Counted from the first letter of the stretch, positions 39,064 to 50,943 are shown. The stretch is 64,000 nt of DNA from Batillaria attramentaria (GCA_018292915.2 JACVVK020000209.1:651001-715000), one strand, 5' to 3'. Translations and numbers: made by a program. Notes: generated from the sequence alone by a model not told the origin.

Positions 39064-39130
<67 letters not shown>

Positions 39131-39784
39131 CTATTCTTTGCGTATTACTACCCTTTTTTTATTAGGCTACTATGTAGGTTGGACGCTGTCTGCACTCGGC
39201 CCTCTCTCTCCCTCTCTCTCTCTTTCAGTCTCTCTCCACTCCCACCCCATTTTCCCATCCCCTCCCCCAGCCCCCGGAGTAAGCCTACACACCCCTGTCT
39301 TCTCACGCTTTAACCCGACCCGTTTTTCCTGCAGTGTTCTCATGTAACGGGCGAGAGACAAACAGAGAAACTAATTTCCGGCACTCGATCTTTCAAATTA
39401 GTTCCATGTCGAAGACATTCAATTTAAATCTCAGTTTGGCGCCCGCCCTTGCGCCCCAGTGCACCGGCCTGGGAAGATAACTGTCCTTTCCTAGCCTGCT
39501 GTACACTGAGATGGTCGGCTTAGATTCATGCCAAGGGCGCAGACTTGTTCTTCAGTCAGGGCTCAACGAAAAGTTGGATTGAACCTAGCAGCAGACGGTG
39601 CGACTTGCGCCACAGGGGATCCTATCAGCACTGCCGCAGAAGCTCAGTTGCAGCCGTTTCATATTTAGATCCAGCTCAGCGGGTGAACGTCATCGGAGAG
39701 CTTATGTAAGCCGTCGATTTTCTTACATTAGCCGCACGTTTTGTTGTGCTTATATATTGGCGACCAATGAAAAAAAAAAGTTTT
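38599..39784. other. Intergenic with (GT)n and a retroposon tail
   Basis: At 38901-38960 (GTTA)n leads into GGGCTTAACGCCGCGCAAGC on the minus strand, the same 3' end as at 32929. (GT)n is at 39072-39129, followed by a CT-rich stretch (39200-39280). No gene. Confidence 0.5.
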
Positions 39785-39785
39785 G

Positions 39786-39817
<32 letters not shown>

Positions 39818-39823
39818 GGTGGT

Positions 39824-39917
<94 letters not shown>
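39785..39917. repeat. (GTT)n(GGT)n(GT)n compound array
   Basis: Trinucleotide blocks at 39785-39827 pass into about 90 bp of GT. A near-identical arrangement exists at 48891-48995. Confidence 0.95.
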
Positions 39918-39918
<1 letters not shown>

Positions 39919-40053
39919 ACATTGGCTCGGTATGTATGTATGCACTAGGCAGATATGAGTACTTAATGTGAGTGTATATATGCAGCCAGTAGTATGTGCG
40001 AGTGTGCGTATCATTATATGCTTTGTTCCTGATTTTGTTTTGTTCGGTTGTTC

Positions 40054-40272
40054 TCTTGTTGGCTTTTTTGTTGTTGTTGTTGGTTTTGGTTTTTGTTGTT
40101 GTTGTTGTTGTTGTTTTGTTGTTGTTTTGTTTTTTTCTGTTTGTTTGTTTGTTGTCGTTGTTTTTTGTTCTTGATATTTTCGTTGATTCAGTTTTATTTT
40201 CACATGTTTCCTTTTGTTTTCCTATGCCCCCAGATGGTTGGAAATAAACTTGACTTGACTTGACTTGGGTGA
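40054..40272 (+). repeat. (TTG)n tract ending in a (GACTT)n-tailed retroposon 3' end
   Basis: TTG/TTTG-rich from 40060 to 40175. Then CCCCCAGATGGTTGGAAAT and (AACTTG)(ACTTG)n to 40268, matching the inverted copy at 33686-33780. Confidence 0.7.
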
Positions 40273-40391
40273 GTAGAAGATCACACGTGACCAGGTTAGC
40301 TCACAGGGATAAACGTGAATTCTCTCAAATTAAAGCCCGTGCTGGGGGTAGCTCGATCGCTCTACTGACTGAAGTCGTGAGGGTACTTGGG

Positions 40392-40552
40392 GAACTCCGG
40401 GTTTAACGTCCTTTTCCCTTATGTCAGTGTGATATCAAAGACGGAGCAACGAAAAAAAAAATCAGCGCAAATTTCTCTCAGTTCTCAGATTTGAACTCAC
40501 GATCCGGGCATTGAAAGTCCAACAATTTACCAGTGCAGCTATCGCGGCTCCA
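40392..40552 (-). mobile_element. SINE-A copy 13 (old, diverged)
   Basis: All landmarks are present but heavily substituted (CTCAGTTCTCAGATTTGAAC in place of the usual B-box neighbourhood; GAAAGTCCAACAATTTACC in the head). Confidence 0.8.
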
Positions 40553-40885
40553 CATACAATGTATGATATGACTCAGTCATAGTCGGTAGGGTAAAAATTC
40601 TTCTCCCACAAGCCCCCTGTACTAGTCCGTGCGATTAAATATCGCAGACACCGGGAAGCACATTACTATTGAAAAATTAAACGCACTAGGGAGCAGAGTG
40701 TCGCAGGAACTATTTGACAGATTTATATTGCTCCTTATACCCAACGGGCAAATATTGGACGGGCATAGTACAGTGCACTGACATTGATCTAATCTACAGC
40801 AAATGATGGCTGGACTGAAATCGACCCCAAAATCATATCAAGGAAAACATTATTGTGCCACGCGCAATTCCGCATCTTCTCTCGC

Positions 40886-41001
40886 CCCCCCCCCCCCCCC
40901 ACACACACACACACACACACGCGCGCACATGCGCTCGCTCTCTCTCTCTCTCTCTCTCACGCACGCATGCACAAACGCACGCACGCACGCACGCACGAAC
41001 G

Positions 41002-41051
<50 letters not shown>
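40886..41051. repeat. C-run, (CA)n, (CT)n, (GCAC)n and (CA)n cluster
   Basis: C15 at 40886-40900, CA to about 40930, CT at 40937-40957, GCAC/GAAC at 40960-41005, CA to 41051. Confidence 0.93.
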
Positions 41052-41055
<4 letters not shown>

Positions 41056-41079
41056 CCCGCCCAGCAACTCCAAAGTAGC

Positions 41080-41230
41080 CGGGTGGGTGTGGGTGTTTGG
41101 GGGTTTAACGTCCTTTTCCACCACATACGGGTGACATCAAAGACGGGGCAACGATGAAAAAGCCAGCACAAATATTTTGGCCCCAGCTGGGATACGAACT
41201 CACGACCCGAGCATTAGAAGTCCAACGTTC

Positions 41231-41231
<1 letters not shown>
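41080..41231 (-). mobile_element. SINE-A copy 14, duplication includes flanking microsatellite
   Basis: Minus-strand copy that stops at GTCCAACGTTCTAA, inside the tRNA-like head. A 26-28-bp block starting GAGCCCGC and ending CTCCAAAGTAGCC occurs at 41053-41079 and again at 41293-41319. Each copy is preceded by (CA)n, so the duplicated target appears to include part of the CA array (41232-41291). Confidence 0.85.

Positions 41232-41291
<60 letters not shown>
41232..41291. repeat. (CA)n array
   Basis: Sixty bases of CA following the truncated head of SINE-A copy 14. The CA block ending at 41051, before the matching flank, probably arose with it by target duplication. Confidence 0.95.
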
Positions 41292-41292
<1 letters not shown>

Positions 41293-41319
41293 GAGCCCGC
41301 TCAGCAACTCCAAAGTAGC

Positions 41320-42648
<1,329 letters not shown>

Positions 42649-43115
42649 GGGGCGCCGTGGTACAGCAACCCTGTTCCGGGTCCGTCGATAACTCTAGGCT
42701 CCTGCGACGACTGCCAAGTCGGGCTAACCGAGACCGAGCCGAGTTAAGTGATACCTAAGAAGGAAAAAAAAACAAACAAACAAAAAAACAACTCGGTGAC
42801 AAGGAAAGTGGACAGTTGCAAACAACTTTGAGGTCCCCGTGTTATTTCACAGCGTGCACAGAAGCGGTGAAAACCACCAGCACAGTACATTCTCAGCCGG
42901 TTTCGAGATTATTGCCTGCATGAGTTGTCCCCCCGGACCCGGAACAGGGTTGGTGGTACAGTAGTCAAGCTGGTACAGTGCAGGACTGGCCAGTGCTCAG
43001 ATCGTGAGTTCGAATCCCTGCTGGGCCCGGTGCCAGGTTCATTGTTCTGGCCCTTTCCTCGTTGTCCCTTCCTTGATATCACCTTTATTTTGTTGGAAGA
43101 AGGAATTGAAACTTG
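42649..43115 (+). mobile_element. SINE-A relative (variant head), split by a foldback element
   Basis: Removing 42666-42952 and one 9-bp repeat restores a head GGCGCCGTGGTACAGTAGTC, a B-box GAGTTCGAATCCC, then a SINE-A-like body (CCTTTCCTCGTTGTCCC, TTGATATCACC) without the CACCC tail. The different tRNA-like head on a related body suggests a sister SINE subfamily. Confidence 0.7.
42666..42952 (+). mobile_element. Foldback/TIR element with 9-bp duplications, nested in a SINE
   Basis: TIRs are CAACCCTGTTCCGGGTCCG (42666-42684) and its exact reverse complement (42934-42952). Perfect direct repeats GTGGTACAG flank it at 42657-42665 and 42953-42961. The interior equals the left arm of the larger copy at 20681-21242, so this copy has lost the loop and right arm. 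Nine-bp duplications are typical of Mutator-like elements (hAT make 8 bp). No transposase. Confidence 0.88.
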
Positions 43116-43581
43116 TAAACAACCGACCAGCTAACCCTGATAGAACTGATGCTGATAAATTCTAAAATGAGCGGTTGTTTGCACGAGAAATTCTTCAGAT
43201 TTCTCCGATGAAAATAAGCACATAATTTCTTTTCCAGGAGAGTTTCTGCAATTCTTCTTGACGAAAACCTTAAAGACATATGGCCGGGGGGGGGGGGGGG
43301 GGGGGAGGGGGACAAATCCGTGACCAATCCAATATGTTGACCTCACCCAGTGAACTGGCAAGTGCACGCTTTAGTCCCGTGCTGTAGAACTGAACCGAGT
43401 CCAGTACTGTGCCAATAACTATGTCATGCTTTGTCCTGGACCCTGACAGTTCCACCATGGTAGCTCGCCACACTGGGGCAGTTTTTTTTTTGTCGCCAGC
43501 CGCTGGCAGGAAACGGACTTCTGTGAACACTTCTGTCGTCTTCTTCTGCTTTCGGCACATCATGTGTCGGTGCGTGCGCGT

Positions 43582-43633
<52 letters not shown>

Positions 43634-43743
43634 CATATACATACCACTGGATTAAGGAGGCTGTCCCAAATACTGTACATAACGGCTGTTCTAAGAAGCA
43701 GAAAACGAAAGGTCATAAATCACTCTGTCTTTTTTACGGCCCC
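43116..43743. other. Intergenic, G-run and (GT)n
   Basis: G-run at 43286-43311 and (GT)n at 43579-43632, preceded by GCGTGCGCGTACGT. No supported exon. Confidence 0.5.
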
Positions 43744-43757
43744 ATGGGCTCGCCTTC
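43744..43757 (+). repeat. Target-site duplication, left copy
   Basis: ATGGGCTCGCCTTC, identical to 47045-47058; the two copies bracket the RTE-like LINE. Confidence 0.8.
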
Positions 43758-46700
43758 CCCCATCGATGAGTGCATCCTTGCCGTTGGAGATGGGGCTTTG
43801 CGTGTCTCCATGACCCCGAGAGCTATGCCGGCGGGAGATTCGTCTCCTGGTAGGGCCACCCATGCTGGACAGGTCGAAGGGTAGAGGCCAGACGAAGCGC
43901 ACTCACTGGTCCTCCAGGTTGGGGGTTTGAGTAGGGCTAACAACCCAACTCTTTAAAAACAAAACCTGTTACAGAAACTACAACCACAGATCTACAACGC
44001 AACTTGGTCCAGGAAGAGTCCTCTCTAGTAGAGCTCATGACGCGAGCTGGTGAAAGCCCTCGGGAAGCCAGTGCGCCGACTACTCTTCTGACGGCCAAGA
44101 CCAAAGCCAGGATAGGGACCTGGAACATCCGAACCCTATACGAAACAGGAAAGACAGCACAAGTGAGTCAAGAAATGCATAGATACAATCTGAAGCTGCT
44201 CGGCCTATGTGAGACAAGATGGACAGGAACAGGACGCACTCGACTCACCTCCGGAGACACCATCCTCTACTCCGGACACGAAGACGGCCAACCACACATG
44301 CACGGAGTAGCGTTGCTGATGACACCTGAAGCAACACAAGCACTATTGTCCTGGGAACCAGTGTCACCAAGGATCCTGAGCGCCAGATTCAACTCGAAGG
44401 GCAGGAAAGTCACCATCCTCCAGTGCTACGCTCCCACCAACATGGCGGATGAGGAAGAAAAGGAGAACTTCTACGAGCAGCTCCAAGCCGTCCTCGACAA
44501 AGCACCGAGAAGAGACCTGAAGATCCTCATGGGAGACCTCAACGCCAAAGTGGGCACCGACAACACAGACAGAGAACTCATCATGGGCAAACACGGAACA
44601 GGGACACAGAACGAGAACGGAGAGCTCTTCACAGAATTCTGCACCACCAACGACCTGGTCATCGGAGGCACCATATTCCCCCACAAGACCATCCACAAAA
44701 CCACCTGGACATCACCGGACGGAAGAACTGTAAACCAGATCGACCACATCACCATCGGCAGGAAGTGGCGAAGAAGCTTGCTGGACGTCCGAGCAAAGCG
44801 GGGAGCTGATGCAGCCTCAGACCATCACCTCGTCATTGCAGCGATCAAGATCAAGCTGAAGGCCTACAGAGACCAGGCGGACAGACCATCCCACAAGTAC
44901 AACGTGCACAGTCTGAAGGAGAGCGTCAAGACCAACGCCTTCAGATGTGAGCTGAGGAACAGATTCAGCGCTCTCGACACACTACCTGAAGAGACAATCG
45001 AGGAGCACTGGCACGACCTGCGAGAAACCTGGACAGCAACATGCAGGGAAGTGCTGGGAAAGAAGACGAGACAACACAAAGAGTGGCTTACATCTGACAC
45101 CTGGGACCTCATCACAGAGAGGAAACGCCTGAAAGACCTGATCAACCACACTGACGACCAAGACCACAAGCGCGACCTGCAGGCTCAATACTGGGACGTC
45201 AACCGGCAGGTCAAGAGGAGCGCAAGGAACGACAAGAGGAACTTCATCAACGACCTCACAGAAGAAGCAGAAACAGCAGCAGGACAACGGAACATGAAAC
45301 GGCTCTACGAAATAACAAGGACACTCTCTGGGAAAAATAACAACCCCACCAGACCAGTCAAAGACAAGAACGGACAAATCATCACCAAAGAGGAAGACCA
45401 AAGGACAAGGTGGGCTGAACACTTTAAGGAAACGCTCAACAGGCCTCCACCACCAGTCCCACCAGACATACCACTGGCAGCCCAGCTGCTCGACATCAGC
45501 ACCAACCCCCCTACCAAGACCGAGATCATCAAAGCCATCAAGTCCCTCAAGTCTGGCAAAGCAGCAGGCCCTGACGGCATACCACCAGAAGCCCTCAAGG
45601 CCGACATCCAGACCTCCACCGACATGCTGCACCCGCTCCTGAGGAAGATCTGGGAGAGCGAGAGCGTGCCACAAGACTGGAAGAAGGGACACCTGATAAA
45701 GCTGCCAAAGAAAGGGGACCTCTCATCCTGTAGCAACTGGCGAGGCATCATGCTCCTGTCCATACCAGGGAAGGTTCTCACCAGGATCATCCTGGAGAGG
45801 CTGAAGACCGCGCTGGACAAGACACTCCGGGAGGAACAGGCAGGATTCCGCAACGACCGATCCTGCACTGATCACATAGCCACGATGAGGATCATCATCG
45901 AGCAGTCCCTGGAGTGGCAGACCCCCCTGTACAGCACCTTCGTTGACTTCCAGAAGGCGTTCGACAGTGTTGACAGGGAGGTCATCTGGAAGCTGATGTC
46001 TCACTACGGTTTTCCACCAAAGTTTGTCAACATCATCCGACAGCTGTACGAAGATGCCACCTGCCAGATAATCCACGACGGGAAACTGACAGAACCATTC
46101 ACAGTACGGACCGGCGTTCGTCAAGGCTGCATCCTCTCACCCACAATCTTCCTGATGGTGGTCGACTGGGTCATGAGGCAAGCCACCGACGGTAAGAGGA
46201 CAGGGATCCAGTGGACCTTCAGCAAACAGCTCGAGGACCTGGATTTCGCGGACGACATCGCCCTCCTCTCCCACAAGCAACAAGATGCGCAGGAGAAGCT
46301 GAACAGAGTCGCCGAAGAAGCTGAGAAGACCGGCCTCAAGATCAACATCAGCAAGACCGAAGTCATGAGAGTCAACCACAAACAGCACGACCCCATCCAG
46401 CTGCACCAGGAAGACATCAAAGAGGTGGACAAGTTCATCTACCTCGGCAGCGTTGTCAGCAAGGATGGAGGAACGGACGAAGACATCAAGAGCCGCACCA
46501 ACAAAGCCAGACATGCCTTTCGCACTCTGCGCCCCATCTGGAGATCCACAGCCCTCTCCCTGCGAAACAAGATCCGGATCTTCAACTCAAATGTGAAGTC
46601 GGTCCTACTCTATGGCTCGGAGACATGGCGCACCACCAAGACAGGCTCCCACAGGCTGCAAACCTTCATCAACAGATGCCTCCGCAACATTCTCAACATC

Positions 46701-47044
46701 AGATACCCACTGGTGATCACCAACCAAGACCTCTGGGAGCGAACAAGACAGGTCCCCATCGAGCAGGAGATCAAGAAAAGGAAATGGGGATGGATCGGAC
46801 ACACTTTGCGAAAGCCAACATCAAATGTCACCAGGCAGTCCCTTGATTGGAACCCCCAGGGAAAGCGCAAAGTGGGCCGACCGAAGCAGACCTGGCGGAG
46901 GAGTACGGACGCTGAAGCCAAGGCCGCCGGAACGACGTGGGCCGAACTAAAGAGGGCGTCCCAGAACCGAGTGCGCTGGCGGAGTGTGGTTGCAGCCCTA
47001 TGTTCCCCAGGGAATAAAGAGGACTAAACTAAACTAACTAAACT
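43758..47044 (+). mobile_element. Full-length RTE/SR2-like LINE (3.29 kb)
   Basis: Extends from the end of the left 14-bp duplication to the start of the right one. About 280 bp of 5' leader precedes a single long ORF. Only 17 bp separate the stop codon from the right duplication, mostly a CTAAA/AACTA-type tail (ACTAAACTAAACTAACTAAA). A short length near 3.3 kb, a single EN-RT ORF and a short-repeat tail fit the RTE clade. An AATAAA lies at 47013-47018, overlapping the last codons. Perfect duplications and an unbroken ORF indicate a young, possibly active copy. Confidence 0.88.
44037..47027 (+). CDS. Endonuclease-reverse transcriptase of RTE/SR2-like LINE
   Basis: The ORF is open from 43941; the first ATG is at 44037 (about 996 residues), stop TAA at 47025-47027. 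N-terminal exonuclease-endonuclease-phosphatase domain: GTWNIRTLY near residue 25, CETRW (catalytic Glu), YAPTN, GDLNAKVG, and the closing SDHHLV near residue 270. Central reverse transcriptase: LPKKGD, NWRGI, EEQAGFRNDRSCTDHI, FVDFQKAFDSVDR (first catalytic Asp), GVRQGCILSP, and FADDIALLS at about residue 737 (catalytic Asp pair). The C-terminal segment holds WGWIGHTLRKP and GRPKQTWRR, as in schistosome SR2 and other RTE-like elements. All catalytic residues that I can recognise are kept, with no frameshift or stop. The function is target-primed reverse transcription of its own RNA and possibly of SINEs. Clade assignment is by motif memory; a CR1-related origin is less likely. Confidence 0.93.
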   Translation: MTRAGESPREASAPTTLLTAKTKARIGTWNIRTLYETGKTAQVSQEMHRYNLKLLGLCETRWTGTGRTRLTSGDTILYSGHEDGQPHMHGVALLMTPEATQALLSWEPVSPRILSARFNSKGRKVTILQCYAPTNMADEEEKENFYEQLQAVLDKAPRRDLKILMGDLNAKVGTDNTDRELIMGKHGTGTQNENGELFTEFCTTNDLVIGGTIFPHKTIHKTTWTSPDGRTVNQIDHITIGRKWRRSLLDVRAKRGADAASDHHLVIAAIKIKLKAYRDQADRPSHKYNVHSLKESVKTNAFRCELRNRFSALDTLPEETIEEHWHDLRETWTATCREVLGKKTRQHKEWLTSDTWDLITERKRLKDLINHTDDQDHKRDLQAQYWDVNRQVKRSARNDKRNFINDLTEEAETAAGQRNMKRLYEITRTLSGKNNNPTRPVKDKNGQIITKEEDQRTRWAEHFKETLNRPPPPVPPDIPLAAQLLDISTNPPTKTEIIKAIKSLKSGKAAGPDGIPPEALKADIQTSTDMLHPLLRKIWESESVPQDWKKGHLIKLPKKGDLSSCSNWRGIMLLSIPGKVLTRIILERLKTALDKTLREEQAGFRNDRSCTDHIATMRIIIEQSLEWQTPLYSTFVDFQKAFDSVDREVIWKLMSHYGFPPKFVNIIRQLYEDATCQIIHDGKLTEPFTVRTGVRQGCILSPTIFLMVVDWVMRQATDGKRTGIQWTFSKQLEDLDFADDIALLSHKQQDAQEKLNRVAEEAEKTGLKINISKTEVMRVNHKQHDPIQLHQEDIKEVDKFIYLGSVVSKDGGTDEDIKSRTNKARHAFRTLRPIWRSTALSLRNKIRIFNSNVKSVLLYGSETWRTTKTGSHRLQTFINRCLRNILNIRYPLVITNQDLWERTRQVPIEQEIKKRKWGWIGHTLRKPTSNVTRQSLDWNPQGKRKVGRPKQTWRRSTDAEAKAAGTTWAELKRASQNRVRWRSVVAALCSPGNKED

Positions 47045-47058
47045 ATGGGCTCGCCTTC
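47045..47058 (+). repeat. Target-site duplication, right copy
   Basis: Exact copy of the 14-mer at 43744-43757, directly after the LINE tail. Confidence 0.8.
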
Positions 47059-48336
47059 ACGCGGCGGGGCTGATTTCGCCAAGCTTGCCCACCCCTTTTG
47101 CTCTTTCTTTACTCTTATTTCTGCCTCCATCGGTCCATTCACCTGTCTTTTGCTCTCTTAAAGTCTCCTCCGGGGGGAGGTCAGTAAGCGGGTGTCTGCT
47201 GACCCTTGGTCCAGTGAGACATCTGAGGGTCATTTCTGAAGGCCGACTTCACTGGATTCCCCCCACCTGGTCTTCACCCTGGCGGGCTTAGGTTCGCAGC
47301 GCCCTGCTGGTGCTGCTGAACACCCGTCATGTTGAAGACCTTCACAACGCACCCCTCTCTGGTGCGTTGTTTTCCCAAACCGCCTCACGGCGGGGAGGTT
47401 CCGTGTTGGAGCGGTCTGTTCTCCAACTGCCTCCCAGGCATGTTGTCTTCATTGGCAACTAAGGAATTTTCCCTCCTACCTCTCTGTCTATCCCTCACCA
47501 GCCCATTCACCTGTATCTTTCTCTTTAAAACCTCCCAAAATTTAGCCGCTCTGTCCTTCCTCTCTTCCCTCAGCTGATTTCTGAGTTCGGCCCTTTCATC
47601 TATATTTCTTCTTTTTAAACCCTCACTTACGTCTGCACTACCAGTGGTTAGGAATAAGTGATGTTGGGCTTATGCTGCAAATTGGTTTATTGCGCCTAGG
47701 AGATGATAAGTTGCAATATTTGCTGTATATGCGCTTAGTATTTATCTTTGTTGTACCTAGTTGTAATTGTCATTTGTTTTCTACGGTTTTTTGTAACCGG
47801 GAGTTCGAGAAATTAGCATGAAGGTGCAGCGTCTCCTGCATGTCCTAGGTTTATATAGCCCCGTAGACCAGTTTGCATCCTTTGTTCAACGTTACATTTT
47901 TTGTTTTTTTCATGTAGTGCAGGCACACTCAGCCGCGAATTAGTCTTTGTGGCTTGCGCGGCTTTAAGCCCTAAAAACTCACTCACTCACTCCCTGTCTT
48001 TTTTACTCCGTAAATGTCTCACTCTCCGGGAAATCCCTTTGGATTAACGAAACGTCCGGAGCACACTAGGTTATCTGTCTAGTGTTAAGCCAATCATCTC
48101 TTTTCCCTGCTAACTGTCGATGGTATCTCAGGAAACAAACGCAGAGATGATGTGCAAAGTTTTCGCAAAGCAATCCATTTCCAGTGAAGAAACGTGTCTT
48201 AGATATATCTGGCTGCCGATCGGAATATTCAGGGATTCTCACAGGGACCTATTACAAGCGCTGAAAGCGTTGCGTTTTGTCGTTGGCCCTTTTCTTGGTA
48301 TCGTCCTTTTGTGGTGGCAAAGTTTGTACATGAAAC
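47059..48336. other. Intergenic, with an older retroposon 3' region ending in (CACT)n
   Basis: GC-moderate, pyrimidine-rich DNA without a gene. From about 47930 a GCCGCGAATTAGTCTTTGTG segment leads to GGCTTGCGCGGCTTTAAGCC (a hairpin) and (CTCA)n at 47980-47993. This is the plus-strand version of the ends at 32929 and 38901. The DNA before it (47600-47930) may be that element's 3' UTR. Confidence 0.5.
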
Positions 48337-48350
48337 ATTTTTGTTGAGGA

Positions 48351-48520
48351 GGGTGGGTGGGTGTTTGGGGGTTTAACGTCCTTTTCCACCACATAAGGTG
48401 ATATCAAAGACGGGGCAACGATGAAAAAGCCAGCACAAATATTTGGCCCCAGCCGGGATCGAACTCACGACCCGAGCATTAGAAGTCCAACGCTCTACCA
48501 TTCGACCACCCCGGCTCCCC
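48351..48520 (-). mobile_element. SINE-A copy 16 (consensus-like) with 14-bp duplication
   Basis: Best reference copy. On the minus strand the head gives GGGGAGCCGGGGTGGTCGAA, then TGGTAGAGCGTTGGACTTCT (tRNA-Arg-UCU-like anticodon arm) and GAGTTCGATCCC. The body includes CCAAATATTTGTGCTGG and CGTTGCCCCGTCTTTGATAT; the tail GGACGTTAAACCCCCAAACA is followed by CCCACCCACCC. Flanks ATTTTTGTTGAGGA (48337-48350) and ATTTTTGATGAGGA (48521-48534) differ by one base. Confidence 0.93.
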
Positions 48521-48534
48521 ATTTTTGATGAGGA

Positions 48535-48889
48535 ACGCTTAGCAGTACATGTCGTCTTCCACGTGGTTCGTTTTTACAGAAAATGACTATACATTTCCTG
48601 TCACATGTTTATTCAAACTTTGTTGCGTTGGCGCACATGTAGACCTTGATATGGGCCAATGGCCTGATCAATAAAAGTCGAATCGAGTCCTTACGTGGTG
48701 GTAAAATGGAAACAATAAACCGGAAACGTACCAGCCAGCCCGGCAACTGAGCAGTCAGCAAAACTCAGTAACTGAGTGTACTGCTCTAGACAGATCTGTG
48801 AAACAGTGCTTGTTTTGCTTTGTTATCCTTTTCGGTTTGTTTATGTTCGGTTTTGAAGGGTTTTATTGTGCTTGTTTCATTTTGGTTTG

Positions 48890-48890
<1 letters not shown>
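48535..48890. other. Intergenic, no gene seen
   Basis: Short single-copy stretch; an ATCAATAAAAGTCGAATCG motif at 48667 could be another degraded retroposon end. Confidence 0.4.
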
Positions 48891-48921
<31 letters not shown>

Positions 48922-48955
48922 GTGTGTGTGTGTGTGTGTGTGTGTCAGTGTGTGT

Positions 48956-48996
<41 letters not shown>

Positions 48997-49285
48997 CGGT
49001 TGGTTTTTGTTTTTTTTAATGGATTGTTTGTTTGTCTGGATTTTTTTTTTTTTGGGGGGGGGGGGGGAGGGGGTGTTTTGGGGATTTTTGTTTGTTCGTT
49101 TGGTTGGTTGGTTGGTTGGTTATTGTTTTTGTTTGTTTAGTTGTGTGTGTGTGTGTTTTGTTGTTGTTGTTGTTCGTGTTATTGTTGTTATTGTTTTTTG
49201 GGGGTGTTAAGTTTTTTGTTGTTGTTGTTGGTTATTTGCCTGCTGTTACTGTTATGTTGCTATTGTTGTTGTTGTTGTTGTTGTG
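48891..49285. repeat. (GTT)n(GGT)n(GT)n, G-run and (TTG)n tract
   Basis: GTT/GGT to 48920, GT to 48995, T-run/G-run at 49041-49068, (TTGG)n near 49100, and (GTT)n blocks to 49285. Parallel in layout to 39785-40175. Confidence 0.9.
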
Positions 49286-50705
49286 GGTGGCAGATGGTGT
49301 AAATGCATCTGCAACGAGAATGACCATACTCTTGTCGCACGATGATAAAAACGAGCATTCATTTCCCCATACGCAAGGACCATGGTTTCTCAGTGTGTTT
49401 CTGTGTAAATCAGATTCAGAGGCACAGAAATCGCTGTTCCGTGTTCATCCGAATCCGATGAATATTCATGAAGTGTCCACTCTTATCACGACCAGCGATC
49501 GCGGGAAGTGTGAAATACCACGTGATAGACTGGCCAAGGGTAACAGTCTACCGATTGGAGAACAGTTGTCGTTTGTGACCATAATCGGAAAGGGAAGAGG
49601 GAGGTTGGGGGGTGGACGGTGGGATTGGAGACGGTAGGAGGAGGGGAGGGTTGAGGGTGAAGGCAGAAGTACTACGAATCTAGGATTGTGCGATATGCAG
49701 TAAACAGTCACAGAATGACATTCCGCTGATCTCCCCAAAATGAGGCGCTATATTTAGACACCATAGCCTTTGCGAACTATGCGGTGCTGAAATAACTTCA
49801 AGCCAGAACTGTATGACACAGCCTCAACTTATAAAATGAATGTGTATTCTTGAAACAAAATGCGAGAAGATCGCCTTAAAATTCATTACTTAACCTTTGA
49901 ACAGCGCCAAATCTTGTGTTCAAATTCTATCAAGCATTGTGGTCTAGGGCAGTGTGTTCGTTTGAAGGTTGACAAATCAAATTATTTTTCTGTAAACACT
50001 TCAGCCACGTCGTGGATAGTGCTGTTTTCTTCATGTGGAATCACCCATTAAGATTCGGCCCGCAGCAGCACTACGCGCTATCTGCCTGGGAAGAATGGTG
50101 ACTCCCACTTCGAGCGAAACGAAAAAGCCCAGGACTAATTAATTACTTCTCCCCCGTGCTGCTGGACCGGAAATGCGACACGATTTGCCTCCCCTGTCAT
50201 CAGGGCCGACAACTCAAACCCCACGGCCGACTTGGCCAGCATGTCATACACAGAGGGTTAGTGTTTCCGGCCTCAGGGGGGAAGTCGTTAGCGCGACCGC
50301 ACGAGGTCAGTCACTCGGAGACCCGTACGTCACCTTGCGCGTGCTCTCGGGCTTCGTAGCTAACATCACGTGCAGGGATCGCGACTTCGGTCTCGATGGG
50401 GGGTTTCGGGGAGGGGGCGAGGCTGAAGATGCCTCTCTGGGTTCCTTCTGTGACTAAGGACGTGACCGCTGGACCAAGAGGCTGACCACCGCCACCGCGG
50501 ACAGAGAGTGGCCTTGCTGTGGACAGTGTAGGGTCACGCTGAGGACAGTGAATGTCCGCCGGACGTCGCACTTCCTTACAACAGAGACTTGTAAACGCAG
50601 GGATGGTGTCCATCGTGTGAACTGTGATGGAATGTTTGCATAGCCCGTGTTAAGAAATGTTTTACGGATGAGTCTCCGAAGGTGTGGAGGTAGATTCTCC
50701 ATAAC
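49286..50705. other. Intergenic, no gene seen
   Basis: Single-copy DNA. Open frames on both strands lack splice context and recognisable domains. Confidence 0.45.
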
Positions 50706-50851
50706 TATGAGCCAGTTTTGTGAAACAGTATTCGTTGAGTCAGTTTTGTGTAAAAGAATTCGTTGAGTCAGTTTTGTGAAACAGTATTCGCTGAGCCAGT
50801 TTTGTGAAACAGTATTTGTTGAGTCAGATTCGTGTAACAGAATTCGTTGAG
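50706..50851. repeat. Tandem array, 32-bp unit, about 4.5 copies
   Basis: Unit GAGTCAGTTTTGTG, AAACAGTATTCGTT, with GTAAAAGAATTCG variants. It runs straight into the (GT)n(GA)n array at 50853-50944. Confidence 0.9.
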
Positions 50852-50852
50852 G

Positions 50853-50943
<91 letters not shown>

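Noticed and set aside
43745..43884. Small open frame in the LINE leader as a first ORF (ORF1)
   Set aside because: Its start lies in the target-site duplication, and the short product shows no nucleic-acid-binding motif.
44004..44036. Start of the LINE protein at 44004
   Set aside because: The codon there is TTG; the first in-frame ATG is 44037, which still includes the whole endonuclease domain.
44364..46921. Long minus-strand open frames of up to 236 codons across the LINE
   Set aside because: They are antisense shadows of the endonuclease-reverse transcriptase ORF, whose codon composition keeps stops rare on the other strand.
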